Source: an uncultured Chloroflexota bacterium (GTDB taxonomy: Bacteria > Chloroflexota > Anaerolineae > Anaerolineales > Villigracilaceae). From it: a DNA stretch of 35,207 nucleotides. The position numbers and the translations under genes are program-made. The notes beneath the pieces were generated by a model. That model was given only the letters and a program-made list of their open reading frames with translations, ran no database searches and had not been told where the DNA came from. Shown here piece by piece: positions 14,341 to 22,161 of the stretch. Numbering within the stretch: the first letter of the stretch is position 1; every line of letters begins with the position of its first letter. Location of the stretch: positions 1-35,207 of the forward strand of contig CAIWRB010000334.1 of assembly GCA_903914955.1 (NCBI GenBank). Reading direction: 5' to 3'.

Positions 14341-14557
14341 ATCTAATTCTCCTCAGCTACTATACGCCAAGTTTAGCATTTTCGTCTCTTTCGGGCAATT
14401 GACATTTGTCCTGATATTTTTACCAATATGGTGGGATTTGAAACAGCAAACATAGCATGTCCCCTGTTTATTTCGGCTTGGACTTATACTTGAGAAGGAT
14501 ATGAAATAAAACTTCAGCTTTGCACTTCCCCTCCTGGCAGCCATCCTGATCTCGGCG

Positions 14558-15274
14558 TTGACAATCACTGTTTTTCTTATGTTGACTCCAAATACCTGGG
14601 AAAGCTGGAAACCTGCCACTTGTTTGAAGACAGGTTGTTTCTGCGAAGCCTCCGATACGCAAAGTCCCATCCGACAGGCGGCGAATACTTATTCATCGCT
14701 GGCATTTGTATTCAGCGGTGTGTTCATCTTTGCTTATGCACGCAAGAGGAATCGCTTATCAGTTGGGTATTCATTTCTTATGGGACTCTCCAGCATAATC
14801 GTTGGAGTTGGGAGCGCGTTCTATCATGCCTCGCTGACGTTCATCGGGCAATTCTTCGATGTATTCGGGATGTTCCTGCTGGCGGTTTTCGCAATGGTCT
14901 ACGCATGGGAGCGGATCTACAAATTTCAACCTTGCACAACACTTACCCTGTATTTAATTCTCAATATATTTCTTAGCTGGCTGCAGATCGCCATCCCCGA
15001 TACGCGCCGATATGCCTTCGCGATCGTGCTGGTTATTGCATTGCTATTTGAATATTATTTCCGAGTAAAGAATAAACCGCAAATTGATGTGCGATTATTA
15101 AGCGTGGGCGTTGGCCTGCTGGCAGGCGCATATATAATATGGATGTTGGATAACACCCGCATAATTTGTTTTGAGAACAGCCTCTTACAAGGTCATGCCA
15201 TCTGGCATCTTCTCGGCGCAGTATCGACATGGTTTTTATATCGTTATTACGCGAGTGAAATAGCGACAATATAA
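14558..15274 (+). CDS. alkaline ceramidase (aPHC/CREST) family membrane protein
   Basis: The protein has about seven hydrophobic segments. Family marks are Cys-Phe-Cys-Glu and Asn-Thr-Tyr-Ser-Ser-Leu-Ala-Phe-Val near the N-terminus, Gly-Ser-Ala-Phe-Tyr-His-Ala-Ser-Leu-Thr with Phe-Asp-Val-Phe-Gly-Met in the middle, and His-Ala-Ile-Trp-His-Leu-Leu-Gly near the end. These supply the Ser, Asp and three His of the zinc-dependent hydrolase site. Members hydrolyse ceramides or related lipids; the bacterial substrate is unknown. The best start (AGAAGGAT then ATG at 14501) is in the same frame but meets TAA at its third codon (14507-14509). The reading after it (AsnPheSerPheAlaLeuProLeuLeu...) continues a first membrane helix. 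The listed TTG start is therefore provisional; ATG 14579 is another option. Confidence 0.8.
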   Translation: MTITVFLMLTPNTWESWKPATCLKTGCFCEASDTQSPIRQAANTYSSLAFVFSGVFIFAYARKRNRLSVGYSFLMGLSSIIVGVGSAFYHASLTFIGQFFDVFGMFLLAVFAMVYAWERIYKFQPCTTLTLYLILNIFLSWLQIAIPDTRRYAFAIVLVIALLFEYYFRVKNKPQIDVRLLSVGVGLLAGAYIIWMLDNTRIICFENSLLQGHAIWHLLGAVSTWFLYRYYASEIATI

Positions 15275-15327
15275 AATTTACTGTAACAAAATAAGCGCGG
15301 GTAAGCACCTGCTCTTTTTTTGTTTTG

Positions 15328-16317
15328 CTACTTCTCCCAACTCGGCTTTGCACCAGTCATTTCAAAGGCATCTTTCTTCGCATCGTAACGCATAAGTGGC
15401 TGCAGAATATAGCGTCCATTCTCCAATCCCTTCAACTCAACCAACTGTACAATCTTGCGATTTCCGCTGGGGAGGCGCTCTTGATAAGCAATCAACCGCA
15501 ATCCCGAAATAATGACCTGCCGGATATCCTCCATTCCAAGCCCAAAATTTGCCATCAGGCACATGGTTTCCAAACGAGTCAGGGCGTTCTCGGCACTATT
15601 GGCATGGATAACCGTGAGCCCGCTGTAGCCTGTGCTGAAAAGCTGCATGGCACGCATTGCCTCGACGCTTTCCAGTTCGCCGACCACCAACCAGTCAGGC
15701 CGCATCTTGGATGCGGCAGTGAGCAGGTCGTTCATAGAAATGTTTGGAGTTCTTTGTGCTTCGAGCAGAACCGCTCGTGGATGTGTAAATTGATATTGAT
15801 GAGTCTCTTCTGCAACCACGATCCTTTCATCGGGCGGGATCAACTCAATGACACGATTGGCGACCGTCGTCTTACCACTTCCCGTCCCGCCAGCGATGAG
15901 AATTCCAACATGGGCGTTGATCGCGCTTTGGAATAAATCGCGCACTTCAAGTGTGACTGCCTTGTACTCAAACAACTTGTCCCATGATAGTTGGTTCAGC
16001 ATCCACTTGCGAAAAATAACGCAGTGCCCGTTGATGGCGGTCGGCGAAAGAACGGTGATCATACGGCTATTATCAGGCAAACGGACTTCGTATATGGTCT
16101 TGCCTTCTTCCATCTCAACACCTGCAAGTTTGAGGGCTTCCTTAATGAGAGCTTTTACTTCATCGCTGGTTTTGAAGCGCAAACCCGTATCTTCAATTTT
16201 GCCGCGTTTCTCAACTGTTATTCTTTCGGTACCATCGATCATTACTTCCATCACCTGAAGGTCGTCCAAAAATGGTTGAACCAATGCAAGTGCTGTTTGT
16301 TTCTTTTTTGTGGACAT
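15328..16317 (-). CDS. CpaF/TadA-type secretion ATPase, solitary
   Basis: A 329-residue protein with AAAGGAG before the ATG. The N-terminal domain has Tyr-Glu-Val-Arg-Leu-Pro-Asp-Asn-Ser-Arg-Met and Phe-Arg-Lys-Trp typical of CpaF/VirB11-like ATPases. Walker A is Gly-Gly-Thr-Gly-Ser-Gly-Lys-Thr-Thr at 143-151. An Asp/Glu box (Val-Val-Ala-Glu-Glu-Thr) and a Walker B-like strand (Asp-Trp-Leu-Val-Val-Gly-Glu-Leu) follow, then His-Ala-Asn-Ser-Ala-Glu-Asn-Ala. Such ATPases power Flp/Tad pili or type II/IV secretion. No pilin, TadB/C platform or secretin gene is nearby, so it works with parts encoded elsewhere or has another role. Confidence 0.88.
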   Translation of the reverse strand: MSTKKKQTALALVQPFLDDLQVMEVMIDGTERITVEKRGKIEDTGLRFKTSDEVKALIKEALKLAGVEMEEGKTIYEVRLPDNSRMITVLSPTAINGHCVIFRKWMLNQLSWDKLFEYKAVTLEVRDLFQSAINAHVGILIAGGTGSGKTTVANRVIELIPPDERIVVAEETHQYQFTHPRAVLLEAQRTPNISMNDLLTAASKMRPDWLVVGELESVEAMRAMQLFSTGYSGLTVIHANSAENALTRLETMCLMANFGLGMEDIRQVIISGLRLIAYQERLPSGNRKIVQLVELKGLENGRYILQPLMRYDAKKDAFEMTGAKPSWEK

Positions 16318-16399
16318 GATAATTCTCCTTTCTGAATAATTCCCATCTTACAATGATTTTTATGTTTCCACATCGGCTATTACCACAGGTGGTTGATAG

Positions 16400-16455
16400 G
16401 TCATTGCGAGAGCATTAGCCCGACACTTGCGCTGCATGCCAGTGCAGTGAGCAAT
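16400..16455. repeat. 56-base interspersed repeat, copy A
   Basis: It runs from GTCATTGCGAG to GTGAGCAAT and is closely related to 29586-29641. Shared blocks are GTCATTGCGAG, ACACTTGCG and TGAGCAAT, and the lengths are identical. The ends are partly complementary (ATTGC / GCAAT), so a long hairpin can form. It lies directly after the LuxR-type gene. Confidence 0.7.
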
Positions 16456-16457
16456 CC

Positions 16458-16901
16458 CTAGACTGCTTCGCCGGGCAAAGTTCTCCTCGCGGCGACATGG
16501 ATCCATCCATTCTTCAAAGCAAGAGCAACTGCCTCGGTGCGGGAGTTGGTTGTCGTTTTATGGAAAATTGAATTGATGTGGAATTGAACCGTTCTATCGC
16601 TGATCCCGAGACGATAAGCGATCTCTTTGTTGGTTAGTCCTCCTGCGGCGAGAGTCAAGACTTCATGTTCACGCGGCGAGAAGGGCTGTTCGGATATTAT
16701 TTGCGGTTGCAAAGATTCTTCCAAACTCACGGCTTCGCTTTGCGCCTGTTTTGCAAGAAGGGTCAACGCCGCGACTGCCGCGCGCGCTGCATAGTTATTC
16801 GCTGGCAACGCGCGTTCGTAGGCTTGCGCCTGCTCCACTAACTGGGCAAGTGCAATCTGCAAACTGGCCAGAGGTTCGTTTGAGTTCGGCATTGATTCCA
16901 T
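16458..16901 (-). CDS. LuxR-family (GerE-type) transcriptional regulator
   Basis: A 147-residue protein. Residues about 75-135 are a LuxR/GerE helix-turn-helix: Phe-Ser-Pro-Arg-Glu-His-Glu-Val-Leu-Thr-Leu-Ala-Ala-Gly-Gly-Leu-Thr-Asn-Lys-Glu-Ile-Ala, then Leu-Gly-Ile-Ser-Asp-Arg-Thr-Val-Gln-Phe-His-Ile-Asn. The N-terminal 70 residues are an Ala/Gln/Leu-rich helical region, not a recognisable receiver or autoinducer domain. It lies upstream of the CpaF gene, on the same strand and 140 bases away. A perfect 7-base inverted repeat just before its start may be an operator. Confidence 0.88.
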   Translation of the reverse strand: MESMPNSNEPLASLQIALAQLVEQAQAYERALPANNYAARAAVAALTLLAKQAQSEAVSLEESLQPQIISEQPFSPREHEVLTLAAGGLTNKEIAYRLGISDRTVQFHINSIFHKTTTNSRTEAVALALKNGWIHVAARRTLPGEAV

Positions 16902-16906
16902 TTTAC

Positions 16907-16933
16907 AACAGGACAGATAATTTGAATCCTGTT
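16907..16933. promoter_or_regulatory. inverted repeat before the LuxR-type gene (possible operator)
   Basis: AACAGGA (16907-16913) and TCCTGTT (16927-16933) form perfect seven-base arms separated by 13 bases, six bases upstream of the LuxR-type start codon. Arms spaced by roughly a helical turn suit a dimeric HTH regulator, and autoregulation is conceivable. Confidence 0.35.
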
Positions 16934-17060
16934 AATTACCACAGGAGATATGGTTGGCTTTATACTTGAGGAAGGCTAAAATTAACCGCAAAGGACGCAA
17001 AGATCTAAAGGAGTTTTCTTAGCGATCTCAGCGTGCTTAGCAGTGCAAAAAAGGAATAAC

Positions 17061-18755
17061 ATGACCCTCCAAACCCAATACAACAAATGGAAAGAATCCA
17101 CGCTCAAGAAGTCTTTGGAAAAATTCAAGGAGAGGAAAGAGCGATTCGAGACTTCAGCAGGCGTCGAGATGCCGCGCGTGGCATTACCGACGGGTGGTCT
17201 CGATACGCCCCGCGACGAGCATGCGGGGCTACTCGACCACCAAGAATCCTATTTAGATAAATTAGGCTTCCCTGGCGAATATCCATATACGCGCGGAGTC
17301 CAGCCGACGATGTATCGTTCGCGGTTTTGGACTATGCGTCAGTATGCGGGGTTTTCCACAGCGGAGGAATCCAATAAGCGCTATCGCTATTTGTTGGCGC
17401 AGGGCCAAACGGGGCTGAGTGTCGCTTTCGACCTCCCCACTCAAATTGGGTATGATGCCGATGATCCGATCGCGCAGGGCGAGGTGGGCAAGGTGGGCGT
17501 GTCGATCTCATCCATTCACGACATGCTTCAGTTGTACGATCAGATCCCGCTCGATAAGGTTTCGACCTCGATGACCATCAACGCCCCGGCGGGTGTTTTG
17601 CTGGCGATGTATATAGCGGTGGCGAAGCGTCAAGGCGCGGACATGCGCCAACTGCGCGGCACGATCCAGAATGACATTCTCAAGGAGTATGTGGCGCGCG
17701 GCACGTATATTTTCCCGCCCACTCCTTCGATGCGGCTGATCACCGATATATTTTCATTTTGTGCGAAGGAAGTTCCATATTGGAACACGATCTCGATCTC
17801 AGGCTATCACATCCGCGAAGCAGGCTCCACTGCCGTGCAGGAAGTGGCCCTAACGCTGGCGAATGGAATCGCGTATGTCGAAGCGGCGCTCGCGGCTGGC
17901 TTAAATATCGATGATTTCGCGGGGCAGCTTTCATTCTTCTTCAACGCGCACAACAACCTGCTCGAAGAGGTCGCCAAGTTCCGCGCTGCGCGCCGCATGT
18001 GGGCACGGATCATGCGCGAACGTTTTAAAGCGCAGAAGCCAGCCAGTTGGCAGATGCGTTTCCACACCCAGACCGCAGGCTCCACGCTCACCGCACAGCA
18101 GCCCGAAAATAATGTGGTGCGTGTGACTCTTCAGGCTCTTTCCGCTGTGCTCGGCGGCACGCAGAGTCTGCACACCAACAGCATGGACGAAGCCCTGTGG
18201 CTGCCGACCGAGAAATCGGTCCGCGTTGCCTTGCGCACACAGCAGATCATCGCCTACGAATCGGGCGTGGCTGATTCGGTGGATCCGCTGGCGGGTTCGT
18301 ATCTGATCGAACATCTGACCGATGAGATCGAAAAAGGCGCGCTCGAGTACATCGCCAAAATTGACGAGATGGGCGGCGCGCTGCAATCCATTGAACGCGG
18401 TTACATGCAGAACGAAATCCAAAACGCCGCCTACGCCGCGCAGCAGGAGATCGAACGCAAAGAGCAGATCGTGGTGGGCGTCAATCAATTTCAAGTGGAT
18501 GAAGTGCTCACGCTGGAACGTTTGCAGGTTGACCCTTCCATTGAGTTGGGACAGAAGGAAAAGTTGAAAGCGCTTCGGGAGAGTAGGAATCAGGAATTAG
18601 TTGATCAGTTATTAGGGAAAATAGTGGATGCGGCGAAAGGCACAGAGAATCTAATGCCGCTGTTTATTGAGTGCGTGGAGAATGACATCACACTCGGTGA
18701 GATCTGCAATACGCTGAGAGGTGTATGGGGCGAGTACGTGGCGCAGGGGTTTTAA
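17061..18755 (+). CDS. methylmalonyl-CoA mutase, catalytic (large) subunit without B12 domain
   Basis: 564 residues. The TIM-barrel domain is complete: Gly-Val-Gln-Pro-Thr-Met-Tyr, [15 protein letters not shown], [10 protein letters not shown], [11 protein letters not shown], and [11 protein letters not shown]. The Tyr of RQYAGF and the Arg of VARGTY correspond to Tyr89 and Arg207 of the P. shermanii enzyme. These residues mark methylmalonyl-CoA mutase, since isobutyryl-CoA mutase has Phe and Gln. The cobalamin-binding domain (DxHxxG) is absent, so a separate small subunit is needed and is not in the window. The ATG at 17061 is chosen for its AAGGA site. The role is interconversion of succinyl-CoA and methylmalonyl-CoA. 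Confidence 0.95.
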   Translation: MTLQTQYNKWKESTLKKSLEKFKERKERFETSAGVEMPRVALPTGGLDTPRDEHAGLLDHQESYLDKLGFPGEYPYTRGVQPTMYRSRFWTMRQYAGFSTAEESNKRYRYLLAQGQTGLSVAFDLPTQIGYDADDPIAQGEVGKVGVSISSIHDMLQLYDQIPLDKVSTSMTINAPAGVLLAMYIAVAKRQGADMRQLRGTIQNDILKEYVARGTYIFPPTPSMRLITDIFSFCAKEVPYWNTISISGYHIREAGSTAVQEVALTLANGIAYVEAALAAGLNIDDFAGQLSFFFNAHNNLLEEVAKFRAARRMWARIMRERFKAQKPASWQMRFHTQTAGSTLTAQQPENNVVRVTLQALSAVLGGTQSLHTNSMDEALWLPTEKSVRVALRTQQIIAYESGVADSVDPLAGSYLIEHLTDEIEKGALEYIAKIDEMGGALQSIERGYMQNEIQNAAYAAQQEIERKEQIVVGVNQFQVDEVLTLERLQVDPSIELGQKEKLKALRESRNQELVDQLLGKIVDAAKGTENLMPLFIECVENDITLGEICNTLRGVWGEYVAQGF

Positions 18756-18832
18756 GTAGATTACAAACAAATAAAGAATAATATTGCGGGTGTGGTCCGC
18801 GCGATTGAGATTAAGCTGAAAGACATCAGGAC

Positions 18833-18861
18833 TTGACTTAGTCCACTGGTTAGTCTAAAAT
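18833..18861 (+). promoter_or_regulatory. sigma-70 type promoter of the phd/vapC unit
   Basis: TTGACT (18833-18838), a 17-base spacer, then TAAAAT (18856-18861), 17 bases before the antitoxin start. The spacer region carries the direct repeat TTAGTC-N6-TTAGTC (18838-18855), a likely binding site for the antitoxin, which usually represses its own operon. Confidence 0.7.
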
Positions 18862-18878
18862 GCGTTCAGAGGTGCAAA

Positions 18879-19100
18879 ATGACAATATTCAATGTTCACG
18901 ACGCGAAAACCCACTTTTCCAAACTTCTTGAGCTTGTGATAAACGGTGAAGAAGTAGTCATTGCCAAGGCGGGTAAACCTGTTGCGCGCATATTACCTTT
19001 TGTAGCGCAAGATTTATCTCCACGCTTTCCAGGAATTGACAAAGGCAAGGTACTCATCATGCCTGATTTCGACGCGCCTCTTCCTGAGTTTAACCTATGA
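18879..19100 (+). CDS. Phd/YefM-family antitoxin
   Basis: A 73-residue protein with GAGG seven bases upstream. The N-terminal Phe-Asn-Val-His-Asp-Ala-Lys-Thr-His-Phe-Ser-Lys-Leu-Leu and Gly-Glu-Glu-Val-Val-Ile-Ala-Lys-Ala-Gly-Lys-Pro-Val-Ala are the standard Phd/YefM DNA-binding fold. The C-terminal 30 residues form the toxin-wrapping tail. The gene overlaps vapC by four bases (ATGA), the usual arrangement, so antitoxin and toxin are made together and the complex represses the promoter just upstream. Confidence 0.92.
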   Translation: MTIFNVHDAKTHFSKLLELVINGEEVVIAKAGKPVARILPFVAQDLSPRFPGIDKGKVLIMPDFDAPLPEFNL

Positions 19101-19483
19101 GAGTATTGCTGGATACACACACCTTTCTTTGGTGGAACATGGAAGACCCGCAATTATCAGCCCATGCCAGAGAAATAATTGCCAACGGGGAAAATGAAGT
19201 TTTTGTCTCCGCCGCCAGTGTTTGGGAAATTTCTATAAAAGCCGCCAAAGGAAAATTGGTTTTACCAGAGCCGCCCGCCCAATATATTGCAAATCGCATG
19301 GGATTGTATCGTTTTCAGCCTTTGCTTATCCAAATCAGCCACGCCGCTCGTGTATATGACTTGCCACATCATCATGATGACCCGTTTGACAGGATGTTGA
19401 TCGCACAAAGTCAAACCGAGTCAATGCCATTGCTTTCTGTAGATGCAGAGATTTGTAAGTATGAAGTTGAAGTGATCTGGTAA
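19097..19483 (+). CDS. vapC: PIN-domain toxin, VapC type
   Basis: A 128-residue PIN-domain ribonuclease. Acidic metal-binding residues are Asp6 (Val-Leu-Leu-Asp-Thr-His-Thr-Phe-Leu-Trp), Glu44 (Ser-Val-Trp-Glu-Ile-Ser-Ile-Lys) and the Asp cluster around 94-98 (His-Asp-Asp-Pro-Phe-Asp-Arg). The WEI(S/A)IK motif and length place it in the COG3744 group that pairs with Phd/YefM antitoxins. It would cleave RNA (for VapC often tRNA) when the antitoxin is lost. The frame and active-site residues are intact. Confidence 0.93.
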   Translation: MRVLLDTHTFLWWNMEDPQLSAHAREIIANGENEVFVSAASVWEISIKAAKGKLVLPEPPAQYIANRMGLYRFQPLLIQISHAARVYDLPHHHDDPFDRMLIAQSQTESMPLLSVDAEICKYEVEVIW

Positions 19484-19544
19484 TCCGCTTTTGGAATGGT
19501 CAAGTGGGGAATGGTATATCCCAATTTGAGGATGTGATGACCGT

Positions 19545-20453
19545 CTAAAGTTTCGGAAGCAAATAATCGTATGCGCTTAGCGCGGCCTTCGCTCCTTCAC
19601 CGACGGCGACCAACACCTGCTCGGCATAACTATTGGTTACGTCTCCCGCCGCAAACAAACCGGGGACATTGGTACGGCAGGCGTTGTCTATGACGATGCG
19701 TCCCTGTTTATCCAGAAGGGCAAAGTCAATAACCATACTGTTATTTGGCATGAGAGCTTTTTCCACGAACATACCGTCGGCCGTATATTCACTGATAGTG
19801 CCGTCCTTATCCTTAAGGATAAGTTTGCGGGCATATTCATCTCCCTGTACTTCGACGATCTCGCAGCCCTTCACGATCTTAACATTTTGAGCCTGCTGAA
19901 GTTTATGCCCAAGCGGAGAATCCAGGTTTTTATCGTCGGTACAGATCATGATCACTTCTTTGGCAACAGTGGCGAGCTCACCGACAGAACGAAGCGCAAG
20001 ATCTGCATCGCCGATCACCATCACGGTCTTGTCAATGAAGAGCGGAGCGTAGGAAAGAGCGGAATAGCACAGCCCTTTCATTGTATATTCCTTTTCACCG
20101 GGAACGTTCATGCGCACCTGAAGAGTGCCAGTGGCAAGGATCACCGCTTTGGATTCCAACACTGCGCCGCCTTTGGTTGTAACGACAAAATGTTCATCCT
20201 TCTTTTCGACTTTTTCAACCGCTTCAATATGACGGGCAAAGTCGAGATACTCCAACTCGGTACGGAATTTATTGACAACTTCCAAACCTTTGATGACCTG
20301 GTGATAATCCTCAACCCACGGCAAAGCAAGATGATAGTTGGTCTTGCCGCCCAGGTCTTTGGAGATCAGCAAGATATTCAATCGTTTGCGAATGGCATAA
20401 ATAGCAGCCGTCAGACCGGCGGGGCCGCCGCCAATAATGATCAGATCGTACAT
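19545..20453 (-). CDS. thioredoxin reductase-fold FAD/NAD(P) oxidoreductase without CxxC
   Basis: A 302-residue flavoprotein. The FAD-binding Ile-Ile-Gly-Gly-Gly-Pro-Ala-Gly-Leu-Thr-Ala-Ala is at 6-17, a degenerate pyridine-nucleotide motif (Val-Ile-Gly-Asp-Ala-Asp-Leu-Ala) near 145-152, and C-terminal Gly-Leu-Phe-Ala-Ala-Gly-Asp-Val-Thr near 263-271. In thioredoxin reductase a Cys-Ala-x-Cys would stand after Lys-Gly; here it reads Gly-Leu-Cys-Tyr-Ser-Ala-Leu-Ser-Tyr, so the redox disulfide is missing. It may be a ferredoxin/flavodoxin-NAD(P) reductase-like enzyme or another electron carrier. It starts 20 bases after malic enzyme and is probably the last gene of the Wood-Ljungdahl operon. Confidence 0.85.
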   Translation of the reverse strand: MYDLIIIGGGPAGLTAAIYAIRKRLNILLISKDLGGKTNYHLALPWVEDYHQVIKGLEVVNKFRTELEYLDFARHIEAVEKVEKKDEHFVVTTKGGAVLESKAVILATGTLQVRMNVPGEKEYTMKGLCYSALSYAPLFIDKTVMVIGDADLALRSVGELATVAKEVIMICTDDKNLDSPLGHKLQQAQNVKIVKGCEIVEVQGDEYARKLILKDKDGTISEYTADGMFVEKALMPNNSMVIDFALLDKQGRIVIDNACRTNVPGLFAAGDVTNSYAEQVLVAVGEGAKAALSAYDYLLPKL

Positions 20454-20473
20454 GAAGTTCTCCTTTCCTATTA

Positions 20474-21859
20474 TTAATGAGCAGGCTGAGCCGACGCCAA
20501 ATCAACGCGATGTTCATCTTCATCTGCCGGCGGCTCGGCGATGAAGTGTTCTTCCATCATCATCTCCGTCAGATCACGCGAACGCTTTATAATGCGCTTG
20601 GCATTTTCAAATTCCTCATCATATGTCATTTGGATGCGAGCCAGTCCCTGTTCCTGTGCTTTCATGGCAACCGCAGCGGCTTCACGCGGGAAAACCTCCC
20701 AATCATCCATATTCGGTAGAAGATGATCGGCAGCCAGTTTATCCCCTACATGGTTTGCCAATGCCTCGGCCGCAGCAAAACACATCTCATCAGTGATCGT
20801 GCGTGCGCGAACATCAAGCGTGCCGCGGAAGATACCAGGAAAACCCAGTGAGTTGTTAACTTGATTTGGGAAATCAGAACGACCGGTAGCGACAACTGCC
20901 GCGCCAGCTTCTTTCGCCTCCCAGGGCCAGATCTCAGGGATAGGATTTGCACATGCAAAGATGATCGGATCCTTAGCCATTGTCTTGATCCATTCGGGCA
21001 GGACCACGCCGGGACCAGATTGGGAAAAACAAATGGCTACATCCGCGCCTTTGAGTGCCTCCTTGATGCTCCCTTCACGCGCATCTTCATTCGTGATGTT
21101 GCAATATTTCCAAGCATCCTTGAACTCGGCTTTACGCATCTCGTAATCTTTGCGGTTCTTACCAAGGATACCGTTGATATCCACCATATAACATTTGGCA
21201 GGGTCAACCCCCCATTTGAAAATAAGACGAGAGCAGGCAATATTGGATGCGCCAGCACCGATGAATGCAATCTTCACATCTTCCTTCTTTTTGCCCACAA
21301 CTTTCAATGCATTCATCAACCCTGACAATGTCACAGTAGCTGTCCCCTGCTGGTCATCATGCCACATGGGGATCTCTGCTTTTTCGCGCAAAGTTTCCAG
21401 GATGTAAAAACATTTCGGCTGTGAAATATCCTCGAGATTGACACCACCCAAACCGGGTTGGAGCATCAGCGCTGTATTAATAATGGCGGCGGGATCCTTG
21501 GTATCGAGCATGATCGGAAAACCATCCACACCTCCCAAATATTTGTACAAAAGGGATTTACCCTCCATAACCGGCAGACCCGCCTTGGGTCCAATATCGC
21601 CCAAGCCGAGAACGCGCGTCCCATCACTGATGACGGCAACCGTGTTCCATTTGTTGGTATATTCGTAGACAAGTTCAGGGTTGGCTTGGATCGCTTTGCA
21701 GGGTGCAGCTACACCGGGCGTATACCATATCGCAAAATCATTGAAGCTGTGAACTGTGCATTTCACCGCAGTTTCGATCTTCCCCCGATAGAATGGATGC
21801 AATCTCATGGCATCCGCAGAAGGCTTTTTTGCTTTCGCAAGCAGCTCTTCAGTATTCAT
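20474..21859 (-). CDS. NAD(P)-dependent malic enzyme
   Basis: A 461-residue enzyme with GAGGAGG before the ATG. Motifs are Trp-Tyr-Thr-Pro-Gly-Val-Ala-Ala, Ser-Asp-Gly-Thr-Arg-Val-Leu-Gly-Leu-Gly-Asp-Ile-Gly, Pro-Met-Trp-His-Asp-Asp-Gln-Gln-Gly-Thr-Ala (metal and malate site) and the nucleotide-binding Phe-Ile-Gly-Ala-Gly-Ala-Ser-Asn. It decarboxylates malate to pyruvate with NAD(P)H formation. It is the short bacterial form without a phosphotransacetylase domain, though with a slightly extended C-terminus. Placement 21 bases after the HdrC-like gene puts it in the acetyl-CoA pathway operon, where it could supply reductant or move carbon between C3 and C4 pools. Confidence 0.95.
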   Translation of the reverse strand: MNTEELLAKAKKPSADAMRLHPFYRGKIETAVKCTVHSFNDFAIWYTPGVAAPCKAIQANPELVYEYTNKWNTVAVISDGTRVLGLGDIGPKAGLPVMEGKSLLYKYLGGVDGFPIMLDTKDPAAIINTALMLQPGLGGVNLEDISQPKCFYILETLREKAEIPMWHDDQQGTATVTLSGLMNALKVVGKKKEDVKIAFIGAGASNIACSRLIFKWGVDPAKCYMVDINGILGKNRKDYEMRKAEFKDAWKYCNITNEDAREGSIKEALKGADVAICFSQSGPGVVLPEWIKTMAKDPIIFACANPIPEIWPWEAKEAGAAVVATGRSDFPNQVNNSLGFPGIFRGTLDVRARTITDEMCFAAAEALANHVGDKLAADHLLPNMDDWEVFPREAAAVAMKAQEQGLARIQMTYDEEFENAKRIIKRSRDLTEMMMEEHFIAEPPADEDEHRVDLASAQPAH

Positions 21860-21880
21860 AACTTCCTCCTCTTTACAACT

Positions 21881-22159
21881 TTATTTTCCTGCCTGACGTG
21901 TTGATTCCTCACGAAGAGCAGTCATCACCGCATGCAGATCAAGCCCGTGTTTACAGGCGCCGCGAGATGCCTCTAAAACAGAATCAGACCAGAGTGTGCG
22001 AGACTGAAGCGCTTCTTCATCATTTAGCAAAATGAGCTGAACCAGACTCGCCAAGGGGATATCCATTTCATCATGGACATCGATATCACAGTCATTGCAG
22101 GCATGACAAACATAAACATCCTGACCGCTGTTTTTTTTTACGACACCATGCAATGACAT
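21881..22159 (-). CDS. HdrC-like protein with degenerate iron-sulfur motif
   Basis: A 92-residue protein starting two bases after the GNAT stop codon. It follows the layout of heterodisulfide reductase subunit C: Val-Cys-His-Ala-Cys-Asn-Asp-Cys-Asp-Ile-Asp (first cluster motif, with Asp where Cys-Pro is expected), then Leu-Ala-Ser-Leu-Val-Gln-Leu-Ile-Leu-Leu-Asn-Asp-Glu-Glu-Ala-Leu-Gln-Ser-Arg-Thr-Leu-Trp. The second motif is reduced to Ser-Asp-Ser-Val-Leu-Glu-Ala-Ser-Arg-Gly-Ala-Cys-Lys-His-Gly-Leu-Asp-Leu. The final Val-Met-Thr-Ala-Leu-Arg also matches. At most one cluster can form. It may be an electron-transfer or docking partner of the methylene-THF reductase two genes upstream. Confidence 0.6.
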   Translation of the reverse strand: MSLHGVVKKNSGQDVYVCHACNDCDIDVHDEMDIPLASLVQLILLNDEEALQSRTLWSDSVLEASRGACKHGLDLHAVMTALREESTRQAGK

Positions 22160-22161
22160 GA

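Noticed and set aside
14399-14430. TTGACA as a -35 element for the ceramidase-family gene
   Set aside because: No acceptable -10 lies 16-18 bases downstream.
16379-16945. 11-base direct repeat ATTACCACAGG on both sides of the LuxR-type gene as a mobile cassette boundary
   Set aside because: Repeats of this length are expected by chance in 35 kb and no recombinase or other boundary is present.
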